Positions 11,389 to 21,580 of a stretch of DNA of 64,000 nucleotides are shown in pieces; position 1 is the stretch's first letter; each line of letters opens with the position of its first letter. Source of the stretch: Dissophora ornata (lineage: Eukaryota; Mortierellomycota; Mortierellomycetes; Mortierellales; Mortierellaceae). The position numbers and the translations under genes were made by a program. The stretch covers positions 1 through 64,000 of the forward strand of contig MU616623.1 in NCBI GenBank assembly GCA_025201705.1, read 5' to 3'. The notes under the pieces were generated by a model. It was not told the DNA's origin and did no database searches. It was given only the letters and a program-made list of their open reading frames with translations.

Positions 11389-12021
11389 TCCGCTGAAGAC
11401 CAGACCCAGAAGAACGTCATGCGCGAGTTGCGCCTTGAGAAGCTCGTTCTCAACATTTGCGTTGGAGAGTCCGGAGACAGACTCACCCGTGCTGCCAAGG
11501 TTTTGGAGCAGTTGACCGGTCAGACCCCCGTCTACTCCAAGGCCCGTTACACTGTCCGTACCTTCGGTATCCGTCGTAACGAGAAGATCGCTGTCCACGT
11601 CACTGTCCGTGGTCCCAAGGCCGAGGAGATCTTGGAGCGTGGCCTCAAGGTCAAGGAGTACGAGTTGAAGAGGGGCAACTTCTCCGAGACCGGCAACTTC
11701 GGTTTCGGTATCCAGGAGCACATCGATTTGGGTATCAAGTACGATCCTTCCATCGGTATTTACGGTATGGACTTCTTCGTCTGCATGAACCGCCCCGGTA
11801 ACCGCATCACCAAGCGTCGCCGTGCCGTTGCCAAGGTCGGCTCCAAGCACCGTGTCACCAAGGAGGAGACCATGAACTGGTTCAAGCAGCGCTACGACGG
11901 GTAAGCCCATATTTTCGATTTACTTTGACTTTTGGTATTATCAATTGCTATATTCTGACCACTTTGATGTTGTTATTTTTTTTCTTTTCCATACAATAGT
12001 ATCCTCACCAACCGCAAGTAA
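11389..12021 (+). CDS. RPL11: 60S ribosomal protein L11 (uL5)
   Basis: Two visible exons, 11389-11900 and 12000-12021, joined in phase 2 to end GILTNRK. The first opens after a splice acceptor (tag at 11386) with [14 protein letters not shown]. With an initiator Met from an upstream mini-exon the protein is about 178 aa, the usual length. Conserved uL5 blocks are obvious: [40 protein letters not shown] and [18 protein letters not shown]. It binds 5S rRNA in the 60S central protuberance and is essential. Codons are strongly biased to C-ending forms, fitting high expression. If translation began at Met 11419 the N-terminus would lack ten residues, which I consider less likely. Confidence 0.95.
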
Positions 12022-12460
12022 ACGGTTGTTTCGGGGATAGCGGACATTGCACCTTGGAAATAAAAGCTTGGAATCATATTGCAAGCGCACAAAAAATAAT
12101 GTACAAAAAGGATTTTATTTAAGCGGGAATAGAAAAGGCTTCATTGCAAGACGAGGAGCGAAACAACCACGATCGTTGATCGCTGTACTTCATGTCTCTG
12201 TCGTTTGACATGTCGGCATACAAAAGCAAACAAGTTACATTTTCTGATCTTATTTCGGCTCAGAAGTAGGAGACAATTGTCTACATGCTACCCGACTTCA
12301 ACGGATATAACAAGGGGGATGTTTATTCAAAAATAAGAAAATAAGATGTCTGGCAAAAAATGAGCCGAGCAGGAGGGATCAGTAGAATTTGAACTCTTTC
12401 TCTTTCTGCCTCGCTCGTCACCAACTACTACTATAGCGGACTTCATCAACGACATACAAC
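12022..12460. other. Intergenic
   Basis: 3' sequence of RPL11 (AATAAA at 12059-12064) followed by promoter sequence of the next gene. Nothing else seen. Confidence 0.5.
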
Positions 12461-13651
12461 ATGGCAATGATATCTAGGGAACGGTCTATTGCAAACAACA
12501 AACACTTCCCATTCCCAGCACTTCTGATTTGGTGTTATTGCTGCTGCATGCTTGTAGCGACTCTTAATGTCGTGTCCGCAAAGGAAAGCGACGTCGCGCT
12601 GGATAGCAAATTCGCTTATCCAGCCCCAGTACCCTCGGACGCTGTGTCGACCACCACAGTACCCCAAGTACCATCCTCGCTATCTTCACCTGCGGAAATG
12701 CAAGACCCAAACATCCACACATCACCAGGGAGCAGCATACTTGGCTCTGCTGTACCTGGGACAGCCTCTATCGATCTCCTCACGCCAACACCCTCTCCTA
12801 CTCTCAATAGAGCCGTCTCGCCAGATGTCAGTTCCCTATCAACACCTTCTTCCTCCACGTCCACTCCGCCAGTTGCCACAGAACCCATTTTCCCTCCGAA
12901 ATCCGTCTCATGTCAACAATGCAAATACTTTTATCGAATGCAACCGGATTGCGAACCGGACTCTGTCGTTGATCCCTTTGTCGCCACAGACAGCTCAACA
13001 AACCTCCACCTCAATACCAAGAGCATCAGCATCCAATACCACAAACATAATATCATCATCGTGGGCAGTAGGAATGCGACGATCAATGCTCCAGGATCTG
13101 CATCCTCCTCCTCCTCAAAGGCAACATTGGGTTGGTACGGATATTCACCGGAAAGCATGTCTCCGTTCCTGTCAATGAGCAAACTCTTGTCCAACCCTGG
13201 TGCCTCCACAGCAACATCTGCTGTCTCGGACCCTTCCATCAACGGATCGACGACCAACAGAGGCAACGGTAGTGGTAATGGCGGTAGCATTGGTGACAGT
13301 AGTCTGGATGGGTCTGGGAGTGCTGGAGTCAACTTTACAGCCCTATTGCCCTTTTTGCAATGTATCTGCCCAAACCAAGGCCTGGCTGCCTCCCGGGTGT
13401 GCATGACATGCTTTCGGGTATCAGATCAACCAAACTATCTGAGCGAACTGAAAGAACAGAACGTGACGAGCTCGTTGAGTGTGTTTGCACAGGCGTGTGC
13501 AGATTCGGGTGACGGACGGTATCTCACTCGAAGTGCAGATAATCCAGGATCCAGTACGAATGAAGGGAATAGTATGAAGAGTAGAAGGCATGGTATCATT
13601 GAGGTTCTTTTTAGTAGCATTCTCCTGGTCATTTTTCTTGAAGTCGAATAA
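12461..13651 (+). CDS. Secreted, probably GPI-anchored Ser/Thr-rich protein
   Basis: A single-exon 396-aa frame. The N-terminus has a hydrophobic signal segment (about 20-38) with a plausible cleavage after VVSA. Residues 41-145 are Ser/Thr/Pro-rich, suited to O-glycosylation. A Cys-containing part follows (CQQCKYFYRMQPDC near 151-164, CICPNQG and CMTCF near 305-325). A Gly/Asn/Ser stretch lies between (about 255-285), and several N-glycosylation sequons are present. The last ~20 residues are hydrophobic (IIEVLFSSILLVIF) after a Ser/Gly-rich spacer, as in GPI precursors, although the extreme end LEVE is charged, so a plain C-terminal membrane anchor is possible. Likely a cell-wall or surface protein; family not recognised. 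Confidence 0.75.
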   Translation: MAMISRERSIANNKHFPFPALLIWCYCCCMLVATLNVVSAKESDVALDSKFAYPAPVPSDAVSTTTVPQVPSSLSSPAEMQDPNIHTSPGSSILGSAVPGTASIDLLTPTPSPTLNRAVSPDVSSLSTPSSSTSTPPVATEPIFPPKSVSCQQCKYFYRMQPDCEPDSVVDPFVATDSSTNLHLNTKSISIQYHKHNIIIVGSRNATINAPGSASSSSSKATLGWYGYSPESMSPFLSMSKLLSNPGASTATSAVSDPSINGSTTNRGNGSGNGGSIGDSSLDGSGSAGVNFTALLPFLQCICPNQGLAASRVCMTCFRVSDQPNYLSELKEQNVTSSLSVFAQACADSGDGRYLTRSADNPGSSTNEGNSMKSRRHGIIEVLFSSILLVIFLEVE

Positions 13652-14027
13652 ACAGTCCAGGAAATGCTTGGTTTCGAAAATCGCTCCCATGAGTATGCGA
13701 TGCTCTCCAAGATGGACGTAGTCAACATCAGAAGCCAGTCCCACCTTTATTTTCTGCGCATAATTTTTTTGGGAAAAGAAAAAAAATCGGACGACCTGCT
13801 TGCACAGTTTTTGTGCTTGCTTGGGTCTGTCCTATCGGGCAATTCAACACTTCACCTCGCGCGACCGTCTTGGTTCATGTGAATGCGAACTTTCTAATTG
13901 CTCGAGAGCAAATCAGACCTGCTCTTAATCGCTTGCTGAGCGCAAATTGATGCCTCAGTGAGTTTCATATGCCAGGCACACTCTCCTCTCTTATTGATCA
14001 AATGGAAGAATGAAAAAGTAAAAGTAT
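13652..14027. other. Short intergenic between convergent genes
   Basis: AT-rich 3' flanks of two convergent genes; no coding signal beyond short shadows. Confidence 0.4.
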
Positions 14028-16243
14028 TTATTTACTCATTGCACTCTCGGATGTAACAAGCTGGCGATTTGAAGCCTGCTCGTCTTGAACTGTCCTCTGC
14101 AACGCGGTCAAGAACACATCCATTGTTGTCGCGGCAGACTAATTACGCACAAGTAAGGAAATAACATGAATTGTTGTTGCATACATCCATCTTGTTTGCG
14201 TTCATCAAATGTTTTACCTGTATATATCCTGCATGCGCGAGAAAGGGAAGCTTGCGGATGGTACGGCCACTCATCCCCTCAGCAAAGCCCGCAATGGTGT
14301 ACAGCCTATGGTCTGCTGACAGCCATGGGCTCTCCATATCTGGCTGTGTGTGCGCATACAACTGAACGGTGACCCCATTCATCAAAGGGAGTTGTTAGAT
14401 CGGGTTATAGAATGCCTTCTAATTGGCATATCTCTTCTCTCTCCTTTCCTCCATGGAAGAATCAATAAAGAGTAAGATATAGCATACCTGAGGCTGAATG
14501 ATGCCTGCGCGTTGGAGCTCTTCAAGACTGGACTTCAGGATGCTGTAAATTGCTTTTTGAGAAGGTAGCCCGATGTACATCTTGATATCCGCACGGTCAA
14601 TGAATGCAATATCTATATTCGAGTGTTCAAGCAGCATGTGAAGCAAATGTAAATGCACGCCCTATCTACTCTTTTTTCAGTAAGAAGATGTTGTGGACAC
14701 TTACCGATTGCCTCGGTAATGTTGGAGGTGGTCAGAATCAGGACATTTTTCTGTCTCTTCAATCGGTCAATCTGGGTAAGCAGTGCGTTCACGACCTATG
14801 GTGTAGGCGACATAGAAATGACTTGTTATGAAAGTACACGAGGTCGCTAAAGGGATCGATTTAACGCTAACAGTAAGTAATGTTTACCCTTATAGAATCG
14901 GATGGCTCGCTTCCTGACAACGCAGCTCTTCTTGCTGCTGCCAAGCTTTCCACCTCATCTTTGAATGAAATAGCCATTGATGTATTGGTATAAGAGGCCG
15001 GTCTCTAGTTTTAATATCGATGGCTCCAGTCATCACAAAAACGCGAGGCTTACCGATGAGCACGCATACGAATGCGTTTTCGTCATCGACCATGGCCCAG
15101 ATCTGATCAAATAGGCGCTGCACCATCTTGCCGCTCTCTGAGAACCATTTGCTAAACAGGCTGTGGCTGTTGATCTCAAGCAGTCTGCCATATCGATACC
15201 TGACAATCGCGAAATAAAAGGGTTCATTAGAACCAAAGGCAATATTCGCGCCGAGCGATCAACAAGGTGTTGTGATCCTTATTACATTCCAGAAAGCCGA
15301 ATAGACAGCTTTTGAGCAAGTGCTCGACAAAGAGATGTCTTTCCTGTCCCAGGCGGACCATGAAGCAGCACAACCCTGGTTTCAGACATTATTCAAAGTT
15401 AATAATACCCTTCAGTGCAGACAGGGAGGCATTATCGATCAACAGATGCAAATCCGCTTTCTTCACCTGTTCCAAGATATGAGATCGGGGTTCACATTTT
15501 TGTTCGAGAACAATATTGCGGTACGGACATATTCCAGCAACTTGGTTTGGATCTGGTCGTCATAGATCAGACTGCACGCAGAAATAAAAAGAAGTGCGGG
15601 ATGAGATGGCCAAGCAAAGCCGTCGTCTCGATCTCATTGATGCTAGATATAAGTCACATTGGCTCTTTACCTATCCCAAATACCCTCAAAGTCCTCGCAG
15701 GGTAACGTCCAATGATGAGCCATCATCACAGATTCTTCTCCATCAGGTCCCGTCTCAGCATGCTCTTCAACAGCCCCTTCCTTATGAAGCTGATAAACAT
15801 GAACTGACAAATCGACTTCGTGGATCGAGAAGACTTCCTGAGCCGATCCGCATTGTTCTACGGGTACTCCTGCTTCTGCTTCGGGACGCTGTGAGATCAT
15901 AGATCTTGATCCTGAGCAATCACCCACCCACATCCGCTCGACGTAGTCCCGAACGAAAGGATCTGTCCATTCTTTGAAGTCTGTGATCTCCTGGAAACAT
16001 ATTAACGAGACCTTGGTGTCGCGTAGAAACTGGAGGATGCGTTCCTCCAAGGTGGAGTATCTGAAGGAGCATTGCGGAATTATCCTCGCCTCAACTGTAC
16101 TTTCAGAAATCCACGGGGATAAGGGTTGAACAATTGGGTTAGGTCAAGAGAGAGTCGCAGGTTTTCAAGAGAAATATTTCACAAACACCAGAGGCGATTG
16201 GAATGAGTGTCGAGCGCCATTTACTATTAAGGACAGGTTTCAT
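14028..16243 (-). CDS. PCH2: Pachytene checkpoint AAA+ ATPase Pch2/TRIP13
   Basis: Ten exons: 16243-16189 (or -16183), 16094-15671, 15571-15467, 15375-15286, 15199-15054, 14958-14888, 14795-14705, 14612-14488, 14361-14218 and 14138-14028; all phases fit; about 453 aa (human TRIP13 is 432). The N-terminal domain contains [14 protein letters not shown] and [15 protein letters not shown]. The AAA+ core has Walker [11 protein letters not shown] (about 200), [16 protein letters not shown], a Walker B LIDEVESL split by an intron, and sensor [15 protein letters not shown]. The lid contains [16 protein letters not shown]. It remodels HORMA-domain proteins (Hop1, Mad2) in meiosis and the spindle checkpoint. 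The first exon (MKPVLNS...) is the least certain part, chosen because its phase fits and no other Met is in frame. Confidence 0.93.
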
Positions 16244-16412
16244 CTGTGATGAGGATTGGGATGTCGCAATTTCAATCAACGACCGATTCTGATGCAAAGA
16301 GATCTTTGGTGTTTTGGTGAATGAAGCTTCTTTTTTTTTTTTTCGTGCCGTGCTCAAAGAAAAGTCACTGCAAACACACACTCATGTTTATTGTCTAATT
16401 GTCATATTTCAA

Positions 16413-17974
16413 TTACAGCTTGGACTTGTTGGCCTTGAGGATATCGCCGAGCTTGGTGGCAAGCATGACCTGGCCCTTAACCTTAATAGCGCCAGACATG
16501 AACAGCTTCTGGGCATTTGCCTTGCCTGAGGCAAGGTCCACAAAGACATCATCCTTGACATTGATCACAACGTCTGGCTTGCTCGATGCGGGTCCAGGGC
16601 CAGCATTTCCTTCGCCGTTCTTGAGATCAACATGGTATGTAGCAGTCTGACCCTTCTCGTTTGTGATCTCAAACTGGAAGATACCCTTGACCTTCTTAAC
16701 TTGAGCGGCACGGTCAGCCGCGGACATGGCGCTGATGCCAGCCTTAATATCGTCAAAGACAGCAGCCGACTTGAAGTCACCGCCAGCAGGAGCAGCGGGA
16801 GCGGCGGGAGCGGCGGGGGTGGCAGAGACATTGTCAAAGTTGGCCATGATGCTTTCCATTGACTCTTGTGTCGAGTTTGGGTGGGTGGCGCGACCATCCT
16901 CAAAGTCTGTGATCTTAGCCCACTGCTCCCGGACGTGCTCGGGCTGAAGAACCTTGTCAATAGGGAAGCCATAACCTCCTGTGCGCTCCCAGCGAAGCTT
17001 GCCGATGAAACCAGCGCCGACCTCAAAGAGGGATCCGTTCTCGGTTGTGCTCTCGTGGCACAAGTAGGCAACCAATGGGGTGACCATTTCGGGCTTCAAG
17101 GACGCAAGCATGTCAGGGGGAAGGACGGTTTCGGTCATGCGTGAGGCAGCCATGGGGGCAATGATGTTGCTGTAGATGTTATCCTTCTTTCCCTCAAGAG
17201 CGAGGGTCTTTGTCAATCCGACGAGAGCCAGCTTGGCAGCCGAGTAGTTGGCCTGGCCTATAACATGAGTGAATCGGGGGTAAGGTGATCAGTGCTACGA
17301 CCAATCGCTTCACCATTCAACTTCCAGGTGCTGCATGCAATCACTTCAGTGCTCGGCTGCGAGGGTGATTGTATTCTTACCGAAGTTTCCGTAGATACCG
17401 GCAGCCGAAGCTGGAAGAAAAATTATCAAGCTTTTTGTAAGACTCGGTTCTCAAATTTATCCCAGGAGGAACAAACGCTTCGACTAAAAAACGTGAGCAT
17501 TTCACTCAAAGTGACAGAGAACTTACTTGTGTTGATGATGCGACCAAACTTTTGCTGTCTGAAGATGGGCCAGGCGGCCTTGAGGACCTTGTAGGCGCCA
17601 TCAACGTGGACCTGGAAGATCAGATCCCACTGCTGATCGGTCATTCTTGCAAACGAAACGTCCTTGAGAATACCAGCATTGTTGATGACGATGTCAATAC
17701 GGCCAAAGGCCTTCATGGCTGTCTCCACAATCTTGTCGCCATCCAGAACAGAGTCGTAGTTAGCAACAGCCTTGCCTCCTGCAGAACGGATCTCCTCCAC
17801 AACCACATCAGCAGCGCGGCTCGAGGCGCCCTCGCCTGTGTGGGAAACGCCGAGATCGTTGACGACGACGGAGGCACCACGGGAACCAAAGAAGAGGGCG
17901 TGGGATCGGCCGAGTCCACCACCGGCACCGGTCACGATCACAACACGTCCATCGAAGCGAAGAGTCTCTGCCAT
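16413..17974 (-). CDS. Peroxisomal SDR-SCP2 protein, (3R)-hydroxyacyl-CoA dehydrogenase type (HSD17B4/Fox2-like without hydratase)
   Basis: Three exons: 17974-17527, 17410-17381 and 17257-16413; 440 aa. Residues 1-300 are a short-chain dehydrogenase closest to the dehydrogenase unit of HSD17B4/Fox2. The NAD site is TGAGGGLGR (15-23), then NNAG, and the catalytic tetrad members are Ser about 151, Tyr164 and Lys168 (YSAAK). The [13 protein letters not shown] linker is typical of this group. An Ala/Pro hinge leads to an SCP2 lipid-carrier domain (about 330-437). The chain ends in SKL, a PTS1 peroxisome signal. Unlike HSD17B4 or yeast Fox2, no MaoC-type hydratase-2 domain is present, so the 2-enoyl-CoA hydratase step would need another protein. 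Expected role: oxidation of (R)-3-hydroxyacyl-CoA or a related acyl substrate in peroxisomes. Tandem with PCH2, 169 bp apart. Confidence 0.93.
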
Positions 17975-18589
17975 TGTAAAATGTGTATTTTTAAGTGTGT
18001 CGGGGTAAGAAGAGGAAGCGAGGGGTGAGGAGGGTGAGAGGGAAGCGAAGGAAAAGTGTGGAAGAGTAATGTCGCGAAGCAAAGAGGAGAATTGTCCATC
18101 ACACAGTCACAAGAGAGCTGTCCATCTCTCTGCTCCAATTCACATGTGGGACCCCGCATTCACGTGGCGGTGGAAGTTAGGGTTCCAACTCAAATCTATC
18201 CGTTCTGTTTATTCGGGATTACAGTACATGTATTGTGCTGATGAAGAGCGGTGTCATACCTTCCTGTATTTCTTTACCATAGTGATGATGATTGCAGGAG
18301 GAGACCAATTCTGTTGCCAAGTATGAAAGTATCTTCCTTATTCTTGCTCTCTGCTTTCATTCAGTTGAGCGGGGCCCTTAATGTCAGCGACCCTTTTGGC
18401 TTTCACATCTCTGACGTGGAAAACTTCGCACGTGCACATCCTTGACACGAAACAGGCGCGTATTTGCACAAAGTGCCTACCGATTCACATCTCACTTACT
18501 CCGCCTTCACCTCTGCCTGACTAGACTTGTCTCTTTTTGTGCAGATTTTCTGAATATAAATGAGTGCACTGTTTTGAAGGATCGCTTTT
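17975..18589. other. Intergenic, promoter side of the SDR-SCP2 gene
   Basis: Pyrimidine-rich sequence on the coding strand just upstream of the start, then unremarkable sequence. A 40-codon ORF with a signal-like start (18326-18445) is too short to support as a gene. Confidence 0.35.
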
Positions 18590-18678
18590 ATTGGCTTGGT
18601 AAAAGGAGCTAAAGCAGCCACAAAACAAGTTGTACATCCTTGGCGAATATTGCTGTCCGCCGTATTTGATACTGAAAC

Positions 18679-18960
18679 TTACTGCTTAGTAATGTCGGCC
18701 TCGATGTCACGCAAAACATCAAAGATCTGCAGGGTTGTCTTCTATGTCTCTTTGAGATCCCCTCCAATGGCCGCCATATTGAGTTGTTCGCACAACCAAA
18801 CCAGCTTGAGCGAAAGTTCCTGGTTGCCAAAGGTCTTCTAGCTCCATCTTGCCTGCGCCTTTTCAAGGCGCTCGTCCACATGCTATTCGGATGGAATCGG
18901 CTTCTGAGTTCTCGGCTAGAAACTTGATGATTTAATCTATTTATCCATTCCCTCGATTCG
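18679..18960 (-). pseudogene. Decayed exon interrupted by five TAG codons
   Basis: On the minus strand one frame reads as a coherent amphipathic protein (HVDERLEKAQARW, KTFGNQELSLKLVWLCEQLN, TTLQIFDVLRDIEADITK). It is broken by TAG at 18939-18937, 18918-18916, 18885-18883, 18840-18838 and 18744-18742. All spacings are multiples of three. It ends at a good splice donor (CA then gtaagt at about 18680). All five interruptions are TAG, one C-to-T step from CAG (Gln). Other genes in this window terminate with TAG (ING, mS37), so recoding of TAG is not general here. Family not recognised. A relic is the simplest reading. Confidence 0.45.
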
Positions 18961-20985
18961 ATCTTCGGCACGGGGGGTACAGTCAGTATGGAGCTTCTAC
19001 CACGTGCGTCGAAATATTCCTAAGAATCACTTCTCACCCGAGCATAAAGTTACACAAGAGAGTACAAAAGGAGATGGCCAATCAAGAATGGAGGGAGCTC
19101 TTTTGAATACCGTAGCGCGTACCTGGGGCTCGCCCCGCGCGTTGAAGCGATACGTGGTCGCAAATCCGGTCCTAGGCTCTGATGGCCCGTAAGTCTATTG
19201 TTGATGCTTTGTTACAACAACGAAGACATCGTTTGAGTAAGTCTAACCGTTGGGTTTGATCAACCAGGACCGTAAAACTTTGTGTGTCGCAAACACACAA
19301 CCCGATGATTCGGGGTGGATGAGAGTAACGTCACTTCGGTGATGTAATTTACGGTGGTCCGTAATTCCTTCACCCTCCTGTTCATTTCATGTTTGCGTAT
19401 ACGCGCATCCCTTGGCTGCCGTCCCAGTCTCCTGAATGACAAATCAGCGATGCGCGCCGATGATTTCGTTTGTCCATAAGCTTCCTCCTTTTGACAAGTA
19501 TCGCCTGAATTCCGCCGGTAATAAGCAGTATTAAGTCTCACCAATTTCTTCTCTGACTTTTTGGAATCGGACTCTGTGGCAAGCAAGCAACAAGTAAGTC
19601 CAAGCAAGCACGTTCTCCTGGCCCCAAGAGGTGATCAATCACGAGGCGAGGAATGAGGAGACAGGTCCTCATTCCCTCGCAACACCCATTCAAGACACCG
19701 AGCGAGCAAGTTGGATCTCGAGCGGCGAGCCAGGTGGCTTTTGAGTGCTCGTCAAGTATTCCCCCACCCCCCACCCAAGCAGATGATGAGGACGACAAAA
19801 GAAAAAGACTGTTCAGTTGGTTCATAGAATGCACTAGGCTTCCTTGAGCTCGCCCCCGCGAAGGGCAGCAAGGGTCATCCAGGGTTAAGCGCACATTTGT
19901 GATGTCGAGAACGGATTGCAGATTTTTTTGTAGATTTGTTGCTGTACGAGTTACACTTCGACTTCCATTTGGATTAAACTTTGATGGTCAAAAAAAAAAA
20001 TAAGACATTATTATTGATTCTCGATAGACCGGTGCGGTGATACAATGAAGGGGTTCACTGGTCCCGGTGTAACGTTCGGCCCTTTTGGATGTATTTTTTG
20101 TTTTCGAAAGGGCTGTGGTGGCGCACACATCTGCTTGCTCATGAAACAAATTTGTAGGTGACACGGGGATGCAACGCCTCAAATGATCAGCATGGAGTTT
20201 GTTGCATGCATTTAATATTGCCGTTTCATGGTCCAACACGATGGCACCCCCCTTTTTTGGGACACCTGATCTCAACATTATTCTGCGCTGCGAGAATGCA
20301 TAGATTGTTACTAGACATTCGACTTGCAAATATATTGACGCTAATGCCAAGGTCGGCTGAAGAGTGATCTTGGAAATCGAGGCTGCAAACTGAAGCCCAG
20401 TTGAATGTCTTATAATAAATCAATGAACTGTTTGCACGCTCCGAACTGATGCAGTTCTACGCTACGCACTTCTTGCTTTTGGAAACGGACCCGACTCTTC
20501 TCAATGCGGCAATGCCTAACCCTTTATTGTAATCCACTGATCGCGAGAGCGAGACGCGTGTGCTTTTCTACTTTTCTCAGACCCGTGTTCACCCCACTCT
20601 CTAAAATCAGAGAACGCTTTCGACCCTTCGAATCGCACACAAGTCATCTTTCGAATGGAATTTCCAATTATTGGTGAATTTTTTTTATAAATGATATGAT
20701 TGAATGCGAAAGGGATTACGTGGTAAGTACAACAAAGCATGTAATGGCCAAACATCTAAAGGTAGGCCATACAGCAGAAAGCTAAATATATCTGTATATA
20801 AACATATTGTGGATTGTGGATTGTGGTGGGATATAGTGCAAGAAATGTGTTTAAAAGAAAGCAAAAGAAAATGAGTGTGGAAAAAAAAGTGTCTAGGAAA
20901 GGCCTGCGATCCTAGACCATTTTTTCATGTCTATCTAGTTATACACTCATTTCCTCTTTTCAAGAGGGGAGAAACCGTCTTGTGT
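18961..20985. other. Gene-poor stretch
   Basis: About 2 kb without a supportable gene. A 17-bp motif at 19278-19294 also occurs at 8805-8821 (see findings). Short ORFs lack family features. The right end is the 3' flank of the next gene. Confidence 0.45.
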
Positions 20986-21580
20986 TTAGTTGCTCTTGGG
21001 AGCAGGGCTCTTGGGCCACTTGATGCCGCTGGTGGGGCAACGGACGAACTCGTATGAGGTCTTGACAACACCCTGGCTGAGAGGGGCCAAGATCTTGAAA
21101 GCCGAGGCAGTCAAGTCGATCTGGTTAGGGGCACAACCGGCGCAATCATCGATGATGCGGACAACGACTGAGCGACGGTTGGCAGTGATCTTGACGCACT
21201 CGAAGCAAGCAGCACGCTCACCGCCGGTGTAGCTAGCCATGTGGACAGCAGCAATGTGCCACGAATCCTGGGCGTTCACGTTGCTGTTGTTCTCGAGATC
21301 ACCGTAGCAAGCGACCTAAACGAAAGGAGCAGAGGAAGGAGGATTTACGCGTTAGTTGATGAAGGAGCGAGAAAGCATTTGTATCGCGTTTCTGGACAGT
21401 TCGTCGGCCCCATGGAGGACTTTAATGAGTACTTACTCCTTTAAGATCGTGACCATTGAACCAGGTTGACTTGCCGGCAGCGGCTTTGCCCCACTTGACA
21501 TTTTGTCCGGCCTCAACTGTGGTGGCGAGGATCGCGACAACCGCGGCAAAGATGAAGATCGAGATCTGGGAGAACTGCAT
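20986..21580 (-). CDS. Small secreted double-psi beta-barrel (RlpA/expansin-like) protein
   Basis: Two exons, 21580-21437 and 21315-20986, joined in phase 0; 157 aa. An N-terminal signal peptide (about 1-24, ending TTVEA) precedes GQNVKWGKAAAGKSTWFNGH. The DPBB fold is indicated by GVACYGDLEN, paired Cys residues, RIIDDCAGCAPNQIDLTASA and the AFKILAPLSQGVVKTSYEF end. This is the short form without the expansin carbohydrate-binding domain, as in loosenin or papain-inhibitor-like fungal proteins. Likely extracellular, acting on or binding cell-wall polysaccharide or proteins (inference). The last residues KWPKSPAPKSN lie after the fold. Confidence 0.9.

Noticed and set aside
14361..14412. Longer version of PCH2 exon 9 beginning near LPLMNGVT
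   Set aside because: No AG acceptor precedes it and a TAA lies just upstream; the acceptor at 14362-14364 with a ctaac branch sequence fits better.
18326..18445. 40-codon ORF starting with a signal-peptide-like MKVSSLFLLSAFIQLSG
   Set aside because: Too short and isolated; could be a relic of a secreted protein gene but nothing follows in frame.
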